In this document: piece by piece, positions 24,539 through 32,802 of the stretch
Position numbering within the stretch: the stretch's first letter is position 1
How the letters are laid out: each line of letters opens with the position of its first letter
NCBI GenBank assembly: GCA_017561665.1
Contig: JAFZBQ010000028.1
Coordinates: 1 to 39,091 of the forward strand
Direction of reading: 5' to 3'
DNA: 39,091 nucleotides
Source of the DNA: Bacteroidales bacterium
Lineage (GTDB): Bacteria; Bacteroidota; Bacteroidia; Bacteroidales; UBA932
Notes under the pieces: model-generated
Seen by the model: the letters and a program-made list of their open reading frames with translations, nothing else
Databases searched by the model: none
Told to the model about the DNA's origin: nothing
Program-made: the position numbers and the translations under genes

Positions 24539-25570
24539 ATGGCTAACATCGGCAACATATTCGCTTTTCCGTATGCTCTGGGGCTTTGGATGCGCAACAA
24601 GGCGTATGACAAAGGGTGGCTCAAGAGCGTGAAATTCGACAACGTTTCCATAATCTCTTTCGGTAACATCACCGTGGGCGGCACCGGCAAGACGCCGCAC
24701 GTGGAGCTGTTCATACGGGAGTTGCTTGAAAGGGCGTACCGCGTGGCGGTTATTTCGCGCGGATACGGCCGCAAGAATCCCAAGACCAGCCGGTTTGTGG
24801 AGACTGACAGCCGTGTGGAAGATGTCGGCGACGAACCGCTGCAGATAAAGCGCAAGTTTCCGCAGGTCAAGGTCATAGTGGACCGCGACCGGGTACGTGC
24901 CGTAAAAATGCTGATGGCCCTCCCCTTCGGCGACGTGCCGGAAGTCATTCTGCTGGACGACGGCATGCAGTACCGCCGCCTGCTGCCCACCCGCCAGATT
25001 TGCCTCATCAATTACAACCGGCCCGTGTTCAAGGACTGCCTGCTTCCCTTCGGGAGGCTGCGCGACCTGCCGTCGCAACTGAAGCGTGCCGACACAGTCA
25101 TCATAACCAAATGCCCTCCCTACCTCAACGAGTGGGAGAAGCAGCAGGCAATCAGCGTCAACCGAATCAATCCTCAACAGAAGGTGTTCTTCACCACGGT
25201 GCAGTATTTTGATCCTGTGGCCGTGTTCCCGGAGGGCAACAACCGCTATATTTATTCCCACGAGGCCATTCTCTTTACCGGGATTGCCAACAGCGACCAG
25301 CTCCGTCACCACGTCAGTGCCCGCTATCCCCGCAACTTCCATATTGAGTTCGACGACCACCACGTCTTCACCGACAAGGACATAAAGCAGATAGAGAAGT
25401 TCGCTGACAAGCACCCGCAGGCCATCCTGCTCACCACCGAGAAGGATTCGCAGCGGCTGCGCCGCAATCCCGCCGTACACGAACGGATCAAAGAGAAGAT
25501 GTTTTACATCCCCATAGAAATCGGGTTGGTAGAGGACGAAACCACCGAGGGACTTTACGACGTGAAATAA
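24539..25570 (+). CDS. lpxK: Lipid A 4'-kinase
   Basis: LpxK phosphorylates the 4' position of tetraacyldisaccharide-1-phosphate in lipid A synthesis at the inner membrane. In the 343-residue protein the P-loop GNITVGGTGKT lies at residues 42-52, followed by VISRGYGRKN, VGDEPLQIKRKFP and VILLDDGMQYRRL, all typical. The N-terminal hydrophobic helix, LGLWMRNKAYDKGWL, should touch the membrane. It lies between dus (9-nt gap) and the DUF456 gene (3-nt gap). Confidence 0.95.
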   Translation: MANIGNIFAFPYALGLWMRNKAYDKGWLKSVKFDNVSIISFGNITVGGTGKTPHVELFIRELLERAYRVAVISRGYGRKNPKTSRFVETDSRVEDVGDEPLQIKRKFPQVKVIVDRDRVRAVKMLMALPFGDVPEVILLDDGMQYRRLLPTRQICLINYNRPVFKDCLLPFGRLRDLPSQLKRADTVIITKCPPYLNEWEKQQAISVNRINPQQKVFFTTVQYFDPVAVFPEGNNRYIYSHEAILFTGIANSDQLRHHVSARYPRNFHIEFDDHHVFTDKDIKQIEKFADKHPQAILLTTEKDSQRLRRNPAVHERIKEKMFYIPIEIGLVEDETTEGLYDVK

Positions 25571-25573
25571 GTT

Positions 25574-26050
25574 ATGTGGTGGATTAACATCATAGCCCTG
25601 ATAATAGCGCTGGCGGGCATCATCGGATGCTTCCTGCCGGTCATTCCCGGACCGCCGCTGAGCTGGCTATCCCTGCTGCTGCTCTACTTCTTCGGCAACG
25701 GGGAGATGTCGCTCAAGTTCCTGCTCATCTGGCTGGGAATCACCATCGTGGTCACTATTCTGGACTACGTCGTGCCATCCTACTTTACCCGAGTGACGGG
25801 CGGAAGCAAAGCTGCGGGCCGCGGCTCCCTGGTGGGGCTGCTCGCGGGGCTCATCTTCTTCCCGCCGTGGGGCATGATTGCCGGCGCATTCCTCGGTGCC
25901 CTGCTGGCAGAAGTCCTCATCAACCGCTCCGCGATAGCCGACAGCGTCAAGCCCGCCCTGGGTTCCTTCGCCGGCTTCTTCTTCGGCACATTTCTCAAGC
26001 TCGTCGCCAGCGGCCTGATGTTCTGGTATATGTTCAAATTCTGGAACTAA
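25574..26050 (+). CDS. DUF456 family membrane protein
   Basis: The 158-residue product is very hydrophobic, with about four segments: INIIALIIALAGIIGCFLPVIPGPP, LLLLYFFG, LLIWLGITIVVTILDYVVPS and a C-terminal FFFGTFLKLVASGLMFWYMFKF. The PVIPGPPLSWLSLLL and VGLLAGLIFFPPWGMIAGAFLGALLAE stretches are characteristic of DUF456. Function is unknown. It ends the dus-lpxK-DUF456 unit and is followed by a strong terminator. Confidence 0.85.
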   Translation: MWWINIIALIIALAGIIGCFLPVIPGPPLSWLSLLLLYFFGNGEMSLKFLLIWLGITIVVTILDYVVPSYFTRVTGGSKAAGRGSLVGLLAGLIFFPPWGMIAGAFLGALLAEVLINRSAIADSVKPALGSFAGFFFGTFLKLVASGLMFWYMFKFWN

Positions 26051-26051
26051 A

Positions 26052-26075
26052 AAAGCCGGCAAAAATGCCGGCTTT
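26052..26075. terminator. Bidirectional terminator between DUF456 and tRNA-Pro
   Basis: GCCGGC (26055-26060) and its mate (26067-26072) pair across a 6-nt AAAAAT loop, with A and T runs outside. It ends the dus-lpxK-DUF456 message on the plus strand and tRNA-Pro on the minus strand. Confidence 0.85.
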
Positions 26076-26078
26076 CGG

Positions 26079-26152
26079 TCGGGATACCCCGACTCGAACG
26101 GGGGACCACCTGGTCCCAAACCAGGTACGCTAACCAACTGCGCCACATCCCG
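26079..26152 (-). tRNA. tRNA-Pro(UGG)
   Basis: The minus strand folds as a tRNA of 74 nt. The acceptor CGGGATG pairs with TATCCCG, with a G-U pair at the last position and discriminator A. The anticodon arm is CCTGG-TTTGGGA-CCAGG with anticodon TGG, and the T arm is CCCCG-TTCGAGT-CGGGG. CCA is not encoded (ACCG follows). Confidence 0.97.
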
Positions 26153-26161
26153 ATTGGTGTG

Positions 26162-26192
26162 CAAAGGTACAAAAATTTGGGGATTATTGAAA
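26162..26192 (-). promoter_or_regulatory. Promoter of tRNA-Pro
   Basis: On the minus strand, TACCTTTG (26162-26169) lies 19 nt from TTTC (26189-26192), one mismatch from the TTTG box. The start would fall close to the tRNA 5' end at 26152. Confidence 0.65.
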
Positions 26193-26207
26193 AAACCCAT
26201 ACATTTG
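26176..26207 (+). promoter_or_regulatory. Promoter toward tRNA-Ser
   Basis: TTTG (26176-26179), 20 nt and TACATTTG (26200-26207) match the consensus on the plus strand. It overlaps the divergent tRNA-Pro promoter. The leader before tRNA-Ser is about 110 nt and includes GC-rich GCGAAGCG words plus the hairpin GGGGC-AGA-GCCCC (26301-26313). Confidence 0.6.
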
Positions 26208-26322
26208 CAGTCCCTCGTCAATTAAGAATCGCCATCAGGCGATAGCGAAGCGCGAGCAGCGCAGGAAAGTGCGATAGCAAGCGCGTAGCGGCGGGGTGTA
26301 GGGGCAGAGCCCCACTATAACA

Positions 26323-26413
26323 GGTGAGGTGGGTGAGTGGCTGAAACCACCAGTTTGCTAAACTGACGTACTCGACTAGGGTACCGGGGGTTCGAATCCC
26401 CCCCTCACCGCCA
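26323..26413 (+). tRNA. tRNA-Ser(GCU), integration target
   Basis: The acceptor GGTGAGG (26323-26329) pairs with CCTCACC (26403-26409). The discriminator is G, and CCA (26411-26413) is encoded. The anticodon arm is CAGT-TTGCTAA-ACTG with anticodon GCT. A long variable arm (TACTCGACTAGGGTA region) is typical of serine tRNAs, and the T arm is GGGGG-TTCGAAT-CCCCC. The 3' end is the left att site of the mobile element and is imperfectly repeated at 34310-34335. Confidence 0.97.
26386..26411 (+). other. attL (tRNA-Ser T arm and acceptor)
   Basis: These 26 nt match 34310-34335 at 21 positions with no gaps, with GGGGGTT at the left and an exact 13-nt core, CCCCCCTCACCGC, at 26399-26411. The distance to the second copy is 7924 nt at both edges. 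Confidence 0.8.
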
Positions 26414-26423
26414 AAGTTTTTAT

Positions 26424-26458
26424 AAAATCCCTTGCAGACTATTCTGTGAGGGATTTTT
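26424..26458 (+). terminator. Element-supplied terminator after tRNA-Ser
   Basis: AAAATCCCT (26424-26432) pairs with AGGGATTTT (26449-26457), and CAGA/TCTG can pair inside, with T-rich sequence after it. It lies inside the element and replaces the host terminator, which now lies past attR. Confidence 0.7.
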
Positions 26459-26478
26459 ATTTTTATCGCCGTCTAAAT

Positions 26479-26545
26479 AATGCGACTATTTTTGTCGTGA
26501 TTTGGATGTTATTTGCGACTGCCTGTTTGAAAATGCGACTATTTT
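26479..26545 (+). repeat. Left arm-type integrase sites (TGCGACT repeats)
   Basis: TGCGACT occurs three times in the same direction: 26481-26487, 26514-26520 and 26534-26540. The first and third extend to the same 14-mer, AATGCGACTATTTT (26479-26492 and 26532-26545). They lie between attL and the integrase start and have counterparts near attR. Confidence 0.65.
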
Positions 26546-26584
26546 CTTTTAACTTAGCCGGAGAATCGCAAATAACCTCGTATT

Positions 26585-28141
26585 ATGCCCCAGAGACAGA
26601 CGTTTGACATATCCTTCTATTGCCGGCCTTCCAAAGTCGATAAGGACGGCTATGCACCGGTTGAACTATCTATCATCATCAACGGAGAGCGGCGGTACTT
26701 GACACTGCAGCGCAGGGAGCGCCCTGATGAATTCAAGCGGGAGCGAAGGTCCAAGAAAAATAACCAGATCAAAACCTTCTGCGAAAATCAGAAGCGACTT
26801 GTGGATGACTATGTTCAGCAGATGGCAGCAGCCGGGGTTGAACTGACAGCAGAGAATTTGAGAGAGTGTTTTAAGCGTGGCTACGTCTCGATGCGGTATT
26901 CCCTTGGAGACATGTGGCGAGACATTCTTGACAATGCGCGGGCAAGGCTTAACGCTGGGGACTTGAGCATGGAGACATATAAAAAATATGTCCTGACGAA
27001 AAGGGCTCTCAGCGATGCGAACGGGTTTAGCGACGAGACGCCAGCCGAAGATGTCGATATCCAGCATGTCCACAAATTGCAGTTTTACCTGCGCGACAAG
27101 GGGCTATCGCAGCCAACTATCTACCATTACCATTCCAGGGCAAAGGCAGCGTTTACCCTAGCGTTCCTGAGAGGCAAGATTAAATCGAACCCCTATGCGG
27201 GGTTTAAGATGAGCAAAGGAGCCCACAAGCCGAGGATATTCCTAACGGATGCGGAACTGCAGCAGATAGCCAACGCGAAATTAAATGGAGACAGGCTGCA
27301 GAAGGTGCGAGATTTGTTTTTGTTTCAATGCTACTCCGGTCTGGCCTACTCGGACATGGCACTTTTGGAGCCTTCTGATTTCAAATTCAATAAGGCTACC
27401 CAGCAGATTTATGTTGAGAAGCGGAGGAAGAAGACAAATGAGGTGTTTACGGCTGTGCTGTTGAAGGATGCGAAGGCTATCCTCGAGAAGTACGACTACC
27501 GGCTTCCTCTGCTCACGAACCAAAAATACAACTCATACCTGAAGGAGATCCAGGACACATGCAAACTGGACAAGGAGTTGCATAGTCACCTAGGCAGAAC
27601 GACGTACGTCTGCTACTTGTTTAACAAGGGTGTCAGCGCAGATGTGATTGCGAAGCTGGTTGGACACTCCACGGTGAAAACTACCCTCAGATTTTACGCG
27701 GAGATGGATAAATCCACCCTGTTCAGAGAAGTGGGGGCAGCAGAGGGAACGCCCCAGACCTCAACCAAGGGTATTGCCCTCCCGGAGGTTCCGAGCGAAG
27801 CCGCCATCACCGCCATCAACAAGTATCTGGAAAGTACGGTGTACAAGGATACCCTTGCGGTGCCGGCGAACGCCACACTGGTGAAGTATGAAGACACCAT
27901 CATGAACGCCCTCGTTGCCTTGAAGTCCGACAAGAGAACGTATGAGACGTACAAGGTAGCCTTCGCGAAGTGCAAGAACAATCTGGATACACGTCTTACT
28001 TTCCAGGAAGGCAAGATGCGGCAGTGCAAGAAGGCTGGTGACGATGCGAACGTCAGGAAGTTGAACCTCCTGATAAAGTCGAGCAAGCGATTACTACAAG
28101 CACTGCGCAGCCTGGACGCCAGATTTTACAACAACCTTTAA
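26585..28141 (+). CDS. Tyrosine recombinase/integrase with long C-terminal extension
   Basis: The enzyme should cut and join the att sites in tRNA-Ser. In this 518-residue protein an arm-binding domain (FDISFYCRPSKVDKDGYAPVELSIIING) is followed by a SAM-like core-binding domain at about 105-205. In the catalytic domain the usual first Arg position reads GLAYSD with A254, a replacement common in Bacteroidales integrases such as the IntDOT group. Then come H335-x2-R338 (HLGR), H361 in LVGHS and the nucleophile Y371 in RFYAEM. About 147 residues follow Y371, far more than usual, rich in K and ending LRSLDARFYNNL. The gene lies next to attL and converges with the nuclease/methylase gene 12 nt away. 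Confidence 0.93.
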   Translation: MPQRQTFDISFYCRPSKVDKDGYAPVELSIIINGERRYLTLQRRERPDEFKRERRSKKNNQIKTFCENQKRLVDDYVQQMAAAGVELTAENLRECFKRGYVSMRYSLGDMWRDILDNARARLNAGDLSMETYKKYVLTKRALSDANGFSDETPAEDVDIQHVHKLQFYLRDKGLSQPTIYHYHSRAKAAFTLAFLRGKIKSNPYAGFKMSKGAHKPRIFLTDAELQQIANAKLNGDRLQKVRDLFLFQCYSGLAYSDMALLEPSDFKFNKATQQIYVEKRRKKTNEVFTAVLLKDAKAILEKYDYRLPLLTNQKYNSYLKEIQDTCKLDKELHSHLGRTTYVCYLFNKGVSADVIAKLVGHSTVKTTLRFYAEMDKSTLFREVGAAEGTPQTSTKGIALPEVPSEAAITAINKYLESTVYKDTLAVPANATLVKYEDTIMNALVALKSDKRTYETYKVAFAKCKNNLDTRLTFQEGKMRQCKKAGDDANVRKLNLLIKSSKRLLQALRSLDARFYNNL

Positions 28142-28153
28142 AGGATCAAGATT

Positions 28154-31100
28154 TCACATGTCAATGACATCATCTATTTCGTGCATCAGCCGGTCTGTCT
28201 CTTCCAAAGCATAGATAATGCGCCCGTAGTGAATGATGTCCTTGTAGTCTAGCTGCCGGCCGCGCCGGTCTTTGAGCCATTTCTGTGCCGGCTGGTGCCC
28301 GCCAACATAGTACCTCCATGCAAGTTCTGACACATTACCGAAGAACTGGTCTCTGTTGATATACACCCTCCCGTCTTTGAATGAGGGTGCCTCGATGACA
28401 TTGGTTCCGTTCACGGGGAAGGATATGCCCGTTTTCCAATTGCCAGCGTTTTCCATCAAATGGAGTATTCGTAGCTGTGAGCCTTTTTCTGCAAGACGGT
28501 GGAACTGTTCTGCATCCTTTGGATACGGGATGCGAGGAAAGTCAATTTTTAGGAACTCCTTATACGTCTTACGATATGTTGGGCAGAGGATAACGGCATA
28601 AATATAGTCAAACAGTAGCTGTGGAGTAAGATTTCCTACGATTTGCTGATATCTGTCATAAATTGCGTCATCAAAGTTTGACAGGCGCTCACCATCGTCC
28701 GTATAGACGAATAGCGGAAGAAGGCTTTCACTATCGTCAAAGTCAAGTGTGTGTATGTCTGTGATGAATTTGGATGCAAAGTAATAGAATGTACTCACCT
28801 GCCGATTCTTCGAGGCAACAACAAGACCCACGTTGTCTTTCAACATGTGCTTCATGGTTTCATACCGGGGATACCCCATAACGCCTTTAATCTTCCCGGT
28901 ATACAGGACATTTCTAAAATCGAAAGGACGATAACAGATAGTGTTTGTTAATATCGGATTGCTCATCAAGTCTTTCTTCGCCAAACCTATCTTCCAATCT
29001 CGAGCGTCCTTGAAACCATACTTTTGCGCCAATTCGGGCTCTGTGAGATGTTGAAAATCATGATATAGAACATCGCTCTCTGGTTTGCTCAAAGAAATGG
29101 ATGCTTTATCATTTTGCGTCTTGATACCACTGTTGTAGAGTTTGAAGATTTTGTTCAGGGGAACACCTTTATTGTATTCGGCTTCTGCTGAAAAATCTTT
29201 GGGTACGAAGAAATAATAGGGTTCCGTTACAGCAAGTTCATTCCAGTCTTCGGCAAGAAATGGCGTCTGGCTCAGATGTTCATATTTGTCTCCGCGAGCC
29301 CCATATAAGTCTTGATAATAGACGGAACCCGGTTTGTTTTTTGCCTTTTCCCCTGTTTTAACAAACAGGTTGATGCTCACGCCCTGCATGATGTCAAAGA
29401 CATTCTCATCAACATTTCCATTAGGTGCCGTTTCTTTGCGACGAGTATTGCCGTGTAAGTTCAGTATGTAAATATTGTCGAACTCTTCCAGCAGACTTTT
29501 CCGCATCTGCCGGTGGATGATGCCATCCAAGAACGAATTGTTTGATATGAAGGCAAGGATACCCTCACCGTTTTTGTGGATATAGTACTGACCTAGACGG
29601 ATGAATTTTATGTAGTCGTCTGAGAGGGGTTGGATATTCCGTTCGTCCAGATCCCGTTTATAGTCCCCCACTAGGTCGGTAATCCATTTGCCGTTGTTCT
29701 GACTGGACACAGAGTAAGGCGGGTTGCCGATACATATCATTACCGGCGTCTCTGATTTTATGCGAGAGGCTTGGTATGCTTCGTCTGCCAGCCATTGAGC
29801 AAATAGGTTGGATGCCCAAGGGGTGGCTTCTTCCAGCGAGTTTGTCAGGAATATGTTCAGGCGTCCTTTCATCTGTTCAGCATACCCGGTGGCTTTCAGC
29901 GTGAGGGATAGTTTTAGATGGGCGATGGTGTATGACGCCATCAAGATTTCGAAGCCGTGAAGCCTTGGAATAAGTCCTTTCTCCACGTATGACGGCCAGA
30001 CGCCCTCCATTCCGTCGAATTTGTCCCGTATCTGCTGGATCACCTCTGCGAGGAACGTACCGGTTCCAGTTGCTGGATCAAGAATTTGAACCCGGTGAAC
30101 TGGAACAGTCTCGTGCTTCATGCCGTCGCTGGTCCGTTTGTCGCTGGACTGCTGAACAGCCCTTTGGATGAGGATGGTGCTGTCGTCCGCCAGACCCTGA
30201 GGCAAGCCAAAATGGGTTTGGAGGATTTCATCCACGGCAGTGACGATAAATTTCACCACAGGAGCGGGAGTGTACCATACGCCGCGGGCTTTGCGAAGTC
30301 GGCTGTCGTATGCGGCAAGGAAGTCCTCATAAAAATGTACGATTGGATCGCTGTGCCTGCCGTTACCGCCATAGTTCCGCATTATCTTTTCCGCATCGGT
30401 AGCAGCAAACATGGAGACCAGGTCGTCCACAATCCAAGCAATACTCTGGTCCAGATCATACACGGCAACGGATTGGAATATCTTACGGAGGAAAGGATTT
30501 GATTTGGGGATTAATTCCGCCGCTTCCTGACGCGAAAAGTCTCCGGGGGTAGTGTCATATAGCCGGGCTGTGAAAAGCCCGTAAACAATGGTTTGGGCGT
30601 AAATATCGGCAAACTCTGGCGCAGTTAAGTCATGTATCAGTACATTACGGAACGCCCGCAGCTGCGCTGCCATATCGCTGTTACCATCTTCGCCATCAAT
30701 TTCCAGACTTTTCTTCACTGCGTCCGCCAGCAAGTGAGCCTTTGCTGCCATCTGTTTCGCAAGCGCTGCAGATGATGTGATACGCTGCCGGCCCATAGTG
30801 GCAAGGCTAAGAACCATCTCATTAAACATCGCCTCGTTCTCCGCGATTCCGACAACATGGTCGCCGTGAGTTTCAGCGATTCGCACCGCATCTTGGAACT
30901 CTCCACCCACATACAGGTGGAAGTCCATATAGTCTGTGAAGATGATACGGTCCAGCGAAGTCTTGTATCGGTTGAACTGCTCCTTGTGCTGGCGCATGCC
31001 GTCCAGATCTCCGTCGTTTATGTCTTTTGCTTCAAGGAACGCTACCGGTATGTCCTTTTGGGTGATAACGTAGTCTGGCGCACCGCACTCGATGCGGCGT

Positions 31101-31234
31101 GGCTCGTTGGTAACGACGAAGTGAGGCAGCAGGGATTGGAGGTATGAAGCCAGCGCGCCGCGGAAACTGTGTTCGGTGGTGTTACCCACATGATAGAGCT
31201 GGTCTATCGTCTTGATGTATTCCTTAAAGTCCAT
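28154..31234 (-). CDS. Single-polypeptide restriction-modification enzyme with type ISP-like C-terminus
   Basis: The protein is predicted to methylate adenine and cut DNA in one chain. The N-terminal nuclease shows a PD-(D/E)xK pattern with D54 (GAPD), E68 and K70 (FLEAK). The methylase has motif I DPATGTGTF at 386-394 and motif IV NPPY at 504-507 (N504), the N6-adenine form, preceded by KARGVWYTPAPVVKFIV. The C-terminal part, including TICYRPFDFRNVLYTGKIKG and VASKNRQVSTFYYFASKFITD, resembles the specificity domain of type ISP enzymes such as LlaBIII. At 1026 residues there is no helicase between nuclease and methylase, so it is closer to type IIG in build. It starts 2 nt after the 79-residue gene and is probably cargo defending the host against phage. 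Confidence 0.85.
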   Translation of the reverse strand: MDFKEYIKTIDQLYHVGNTTEHSFRGALASYLQSLLPHFVVTNEPRRIECGAPDYVITQKDIPVAFLEAKDINDGDLDGMRQHKEQFNRYKTSLDRIIFTDYMDFHLYVGGEFQDAVRIAETHGDHVVGIAENEAMFNEMVLSLATMGRQRITSSAALAKQMAAKAHLLADAVKKSLEIDGEDGNSDMAAQLRAFRNVLIHDLTAPEFADIYAQTIVYGLFTARLYDTTPGDFSRQEAAELIPKSNPFLRKIFQSVAVYDLDQSIAWIVDDLVSMFAATDAEKIMRNYGGNGRHSDPIVHFYEDFLAAYDSRLRKARGVWYTPAPVVKFIVTAVDEILQTHFGLPQGLADDSTILIQRAVQQSSDKRTSDGMKHETVPVHRVQILDPATGTGTFLAEVIQQIRDKFDGMEGVWPSYVEKGLIPRLHGFEILMASYTIAHLKLSLTLKATGYAEQMKGRLNIFLTNSLEEATPWASNLFAQWLADEAYQASRIKSETPVMICIGNPPYSVSSQNNGKWITDLVGDYKRDLDERNIQPLSDDYIKFIRLGQYYIHKNGEGILAFISNNSFLDGIIHRQMRKSLLEEFDNIYILNLHGNTRRKETAPNGNVDENVFDIMQGVSINLFVKTGEKAKNKPGSVYYQDLYGARGDKYEHLSQTPFLAEDWNELAVTEPYYFFVPKDFSAEAEYNKGVPLNKIFKLYNSGIKTQNDKASISLSKPESDVLYHDFQHLTEPELAQKYGFKDARDWKIGLAKKDLMSNPILTNTICYRPFDFRNVLYTGKIKGVMGYPRYETMKHMLKDNVGLVVASKNRQVSTFYYFASKFITDIHTLDFDDSESLLPLFVYTDDGERLSNFDDAIYDRYQQIVGNLTPQLLFDYIYAVILCPTYRKTYKEFLKIDFPRIPYPKDAEQFHRLAEKGSQLRILHLMENAGNWKTGISFPVNGTNVIEAPSFKDGRVYINRDQFFGNVSELAWRYYVGGHQPAQKWLKDRRGRQLDYKDIIHYGRIIYALEETDRLMHEIDDVIDM

Positions 31235-31236
31235 TT

Positions 31237-31476
31237 TTATTCCATTTTTTCCTTCTTTTCCTTTGTCAGTAGCCTGCCCTGCCGAATGATTACCTTTTGA
31301 TTCTCGTAGGGGTGAGTTTCGGATATGACATAGTTACGGAGAGAGCGGTACTTGATACCAATCTCATCTTCGGAGAAGTGTTCGAAGATACATGCGACGG
31401 AGCCATAGTAGGAGTGCTGGTCTCCGTCCTTGATGGTGAGGTGGATTACCTTTTTGGTTTGCTTTGGTGTGCTCAT
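31237..31476 (-). CDS. Small protein upstream of the restriction-modification gene
   Basis: I do not recognise this with certainty. The 79-residue product has a core HSYYGSVACIFEHFSEDEIGIKYRSLRNY, a pattern (hydrophobic GS..aI...f....iGi....L.ny) that recalls small Bacteroidales proteins of mobile elements. It has a basic end, LLTKEKKEKME. It ends 2 nt before the restriction-modification gene, so it is made first from the same message. A controller (C protein) or DNA-binding role would fit the position but is inference. Confidence 0.6.
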   Translation of the reverse strand: MSTPKQTKKVIHLTIKDGDQHSYYGSVACIFEHFSEDEIGIKYRSLRNYVISETHPYENQKVIIRQGRLLTKEKKEKME

Positions 31477-31493
31477 GTTGAGGTACTTGCACC

Positions 31494-31527
31494 CAAATAT
31501 ACGAATTTTTTTGAGGGGAGGGACAAA
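31494..31527 (-). promoter_or_regulatory. Possible promoter of the restriction-modification unit
   Basis: On the minus strand, TATATTTG (31494-31501) matches the -7 box, with TTTG at 31524-31527, 22 nt upstream, which is longer than usual. The leader would be about 10 nt. Confidence 0.4.
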
Positions 31528-31549
31528 AACGCCTCAAAAGTCATAAAAA

Positions 31550-31581
31550 TTTGCAAATAAGACTAATTTGCCATATATTTG
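31550..31581 (+). promoter_or_regulatory. Promoter of the DUF2693-like/serine recombinase unit
   Basis: TTTG (31550-31553), 20 nt and TATATTTG (31574-31581) match the consensus on the plus strand. The ATG follows 24 nt later. It stands back to back with the restriction-modification promoter. Confidence 0.65.
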
Positions 31582-31605
31582 TATTGAACAAAAACACACA
31601 ACAAT

Positions 31606-31962
31606 ATGAAACAGATGATTGCTACCATTACCAACGATGCACTAGTCGCTGCTCACATCAACTCCATCGCCCGCTCTACTGGATCAACATTGAAAGGTGT
31701 CGCCACCGCCATGCTCATCGAAGAAGCCAAGCGCCAGATGCGCGAAGGTGTCTGCCATTTCGTATATCTCAAAAAGCCCAATCGGGAAGGTGTTCAAGAA
31801 GTTCGTGAGGCATTTGGCACTCTGGACAGGAACGTCAGACAGGCTACCCTAAAGGGAACAGGTACATCCCCTGAGACATGGGGCTGTTGCTACTACCACG
31901 ATTGCATCAAAGGTGCTCCACGATCCTTTCGATGGAAAAATCTGCTTGCCGTCTTATCTTAA
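31606..31962 (+). CDS. DUF2693-like small protein
   Basis: The 118-residue product starts with a helical part (AHINSIARSTGSTLKGVATAMLIEEAKRQMRE). It then has a region resembling DUF2693, an SH3-like family common in Bacteroidales mobile elements: HFVYLKKP..., EAFGTLDRNV, ATLKGTGTSPETWGCCYYHDC and APRSFRWKNLLAVLS, where the YYD...RSFR...L motif is the best mark. Function is unknown. It is followed after 44 nt by the serine recombinase and shares its promoter. Confidence 0.6.
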   Translation: MKQMIATITNDALVAAHINSIARSTGSTLKGVATAMLIEEAKRQMREGVCHFVYLKKPNREGVQEVREAFGTLDRNVRQATLKGTGTSPETWGCCYYHDCIKGAPRSFRWKNLLAVLS

Positions 31963-32006
31963 CCTCAACCGGGAGGGCCCAGCGCCCTCCCTTCAATTAT
32001 ACCACA

Positions 32007-32654
32007 ATGGATAAAGTTGTACTTCTCTGCCGCGTGAGCACAGCATCTCAGGATTATGAACGCCAGGTCTCTGAACTCACCGAATTCTGTCAGCGAGCCG
32101 ATTGGCAGGTGGCGCAGGTGTTCGCGAACAAAGTCTCGGGTAAGTTACCGGTGGAGCAGCGTCCAGAATTGCTGCAGATGCTTGACTACGTCAAACTTCA
32201 CCGGATCAAAAGGGTCGTCGTACTGGAAATTTCTCGCCTGGGGCGCAACACGCTGGAAGCATTGAAGGTGATCCAGCTGCTCAACGATGCTGGCGTGTCC
32301 TTGTATATCAAAAATTATAACCTGTCCACGCTGGATCAAAACGGAAAGGTGAACCCGGTCGCCTCCTTGATATGCACCATCCTGCTGGAAGTGGCGCAGA
32401 TGGAACGTCTCACCATCATCGACAGAATGTCCAGCGGGCGCGACCAGTACATTAAGAAGTGTAGGGCTACCGGCCAGAAAATGGGACGTCCCTCTACATA
32501 CCGCAAGTCCGTTGAAGATTACCGCAGGCAGTACTCCAAGGAAATATCGCTGCTGCGGAAGATGAGCCTCAAAAATGTCAGCGCCATCACCGGCACCAGC
32601 ATCAACACACTGCGTCGGTTGAAGGCTATGTTTCTGGCAGAGGGTGCCAAATAA
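32007..32654 (+). CDS. Serine recombinase (resolvase/invertase family)
   Basis: This is a DNA strand-exchange enzyme that works through a serine nucleophile. In the 215-residue protein, VVLLCRVSTASQDYERQ carries R9 and the catalytic S11. VLEISRLGRNTLEAL and VAQMERLTIIDRMSSGRDQYIKK are the conserved catalytic-helix parts. The C-terminal helix-turn-helix is MSLKNVSAITGTSINTLRRLK. The ATG at 32007 (MDKVVLL) is preferred over the in-frame start at 31878, whose extra 43 residues overlap the DUF2693-like gene and look non-native. It may resolve multimers or invert DNA; no inverted pair of sites was recognised nearby. Its end faces the Rep-like gene. Confidence 0.9.
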   Translation: MDKVVLLCRVSTASQDYERQVSELTEFCQRADWQVAQVFANKVSGKLPVEQRPELLQMLDYVKLHRIKRVVVLEISRLGRNTLEALKVIQLLNDAGVSLYIKNYNLSTLDQNGKVNPVASLICTILLEVAQMERLTIIDRMSSGRDQYIKKCRATGQKMGRPSTYRKSVEDYRRQYSKEISLLRKMSLKNVSAITGTSINTLRRLKAMFLAEGAK

Positions 32655-32802
32655 AACTTTATTATAACATGACATGTATTTTGATCTGGTCAAACATCAT
32701 TTTAGGTATTAAATTGATATGCATCGATTTTTGATATGTCATTATTTTTATTGTCAGCATTTTAACCTGTTTTTTTATGTACTGGTGGGGTCTATTGTTA
32801 AT

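Noticed and set aside
23522-25480. Long minus-strand open frames opposite dus and lpxK
   Set aside because: They are shadows of plus-strand genes with clear active-site motifs.
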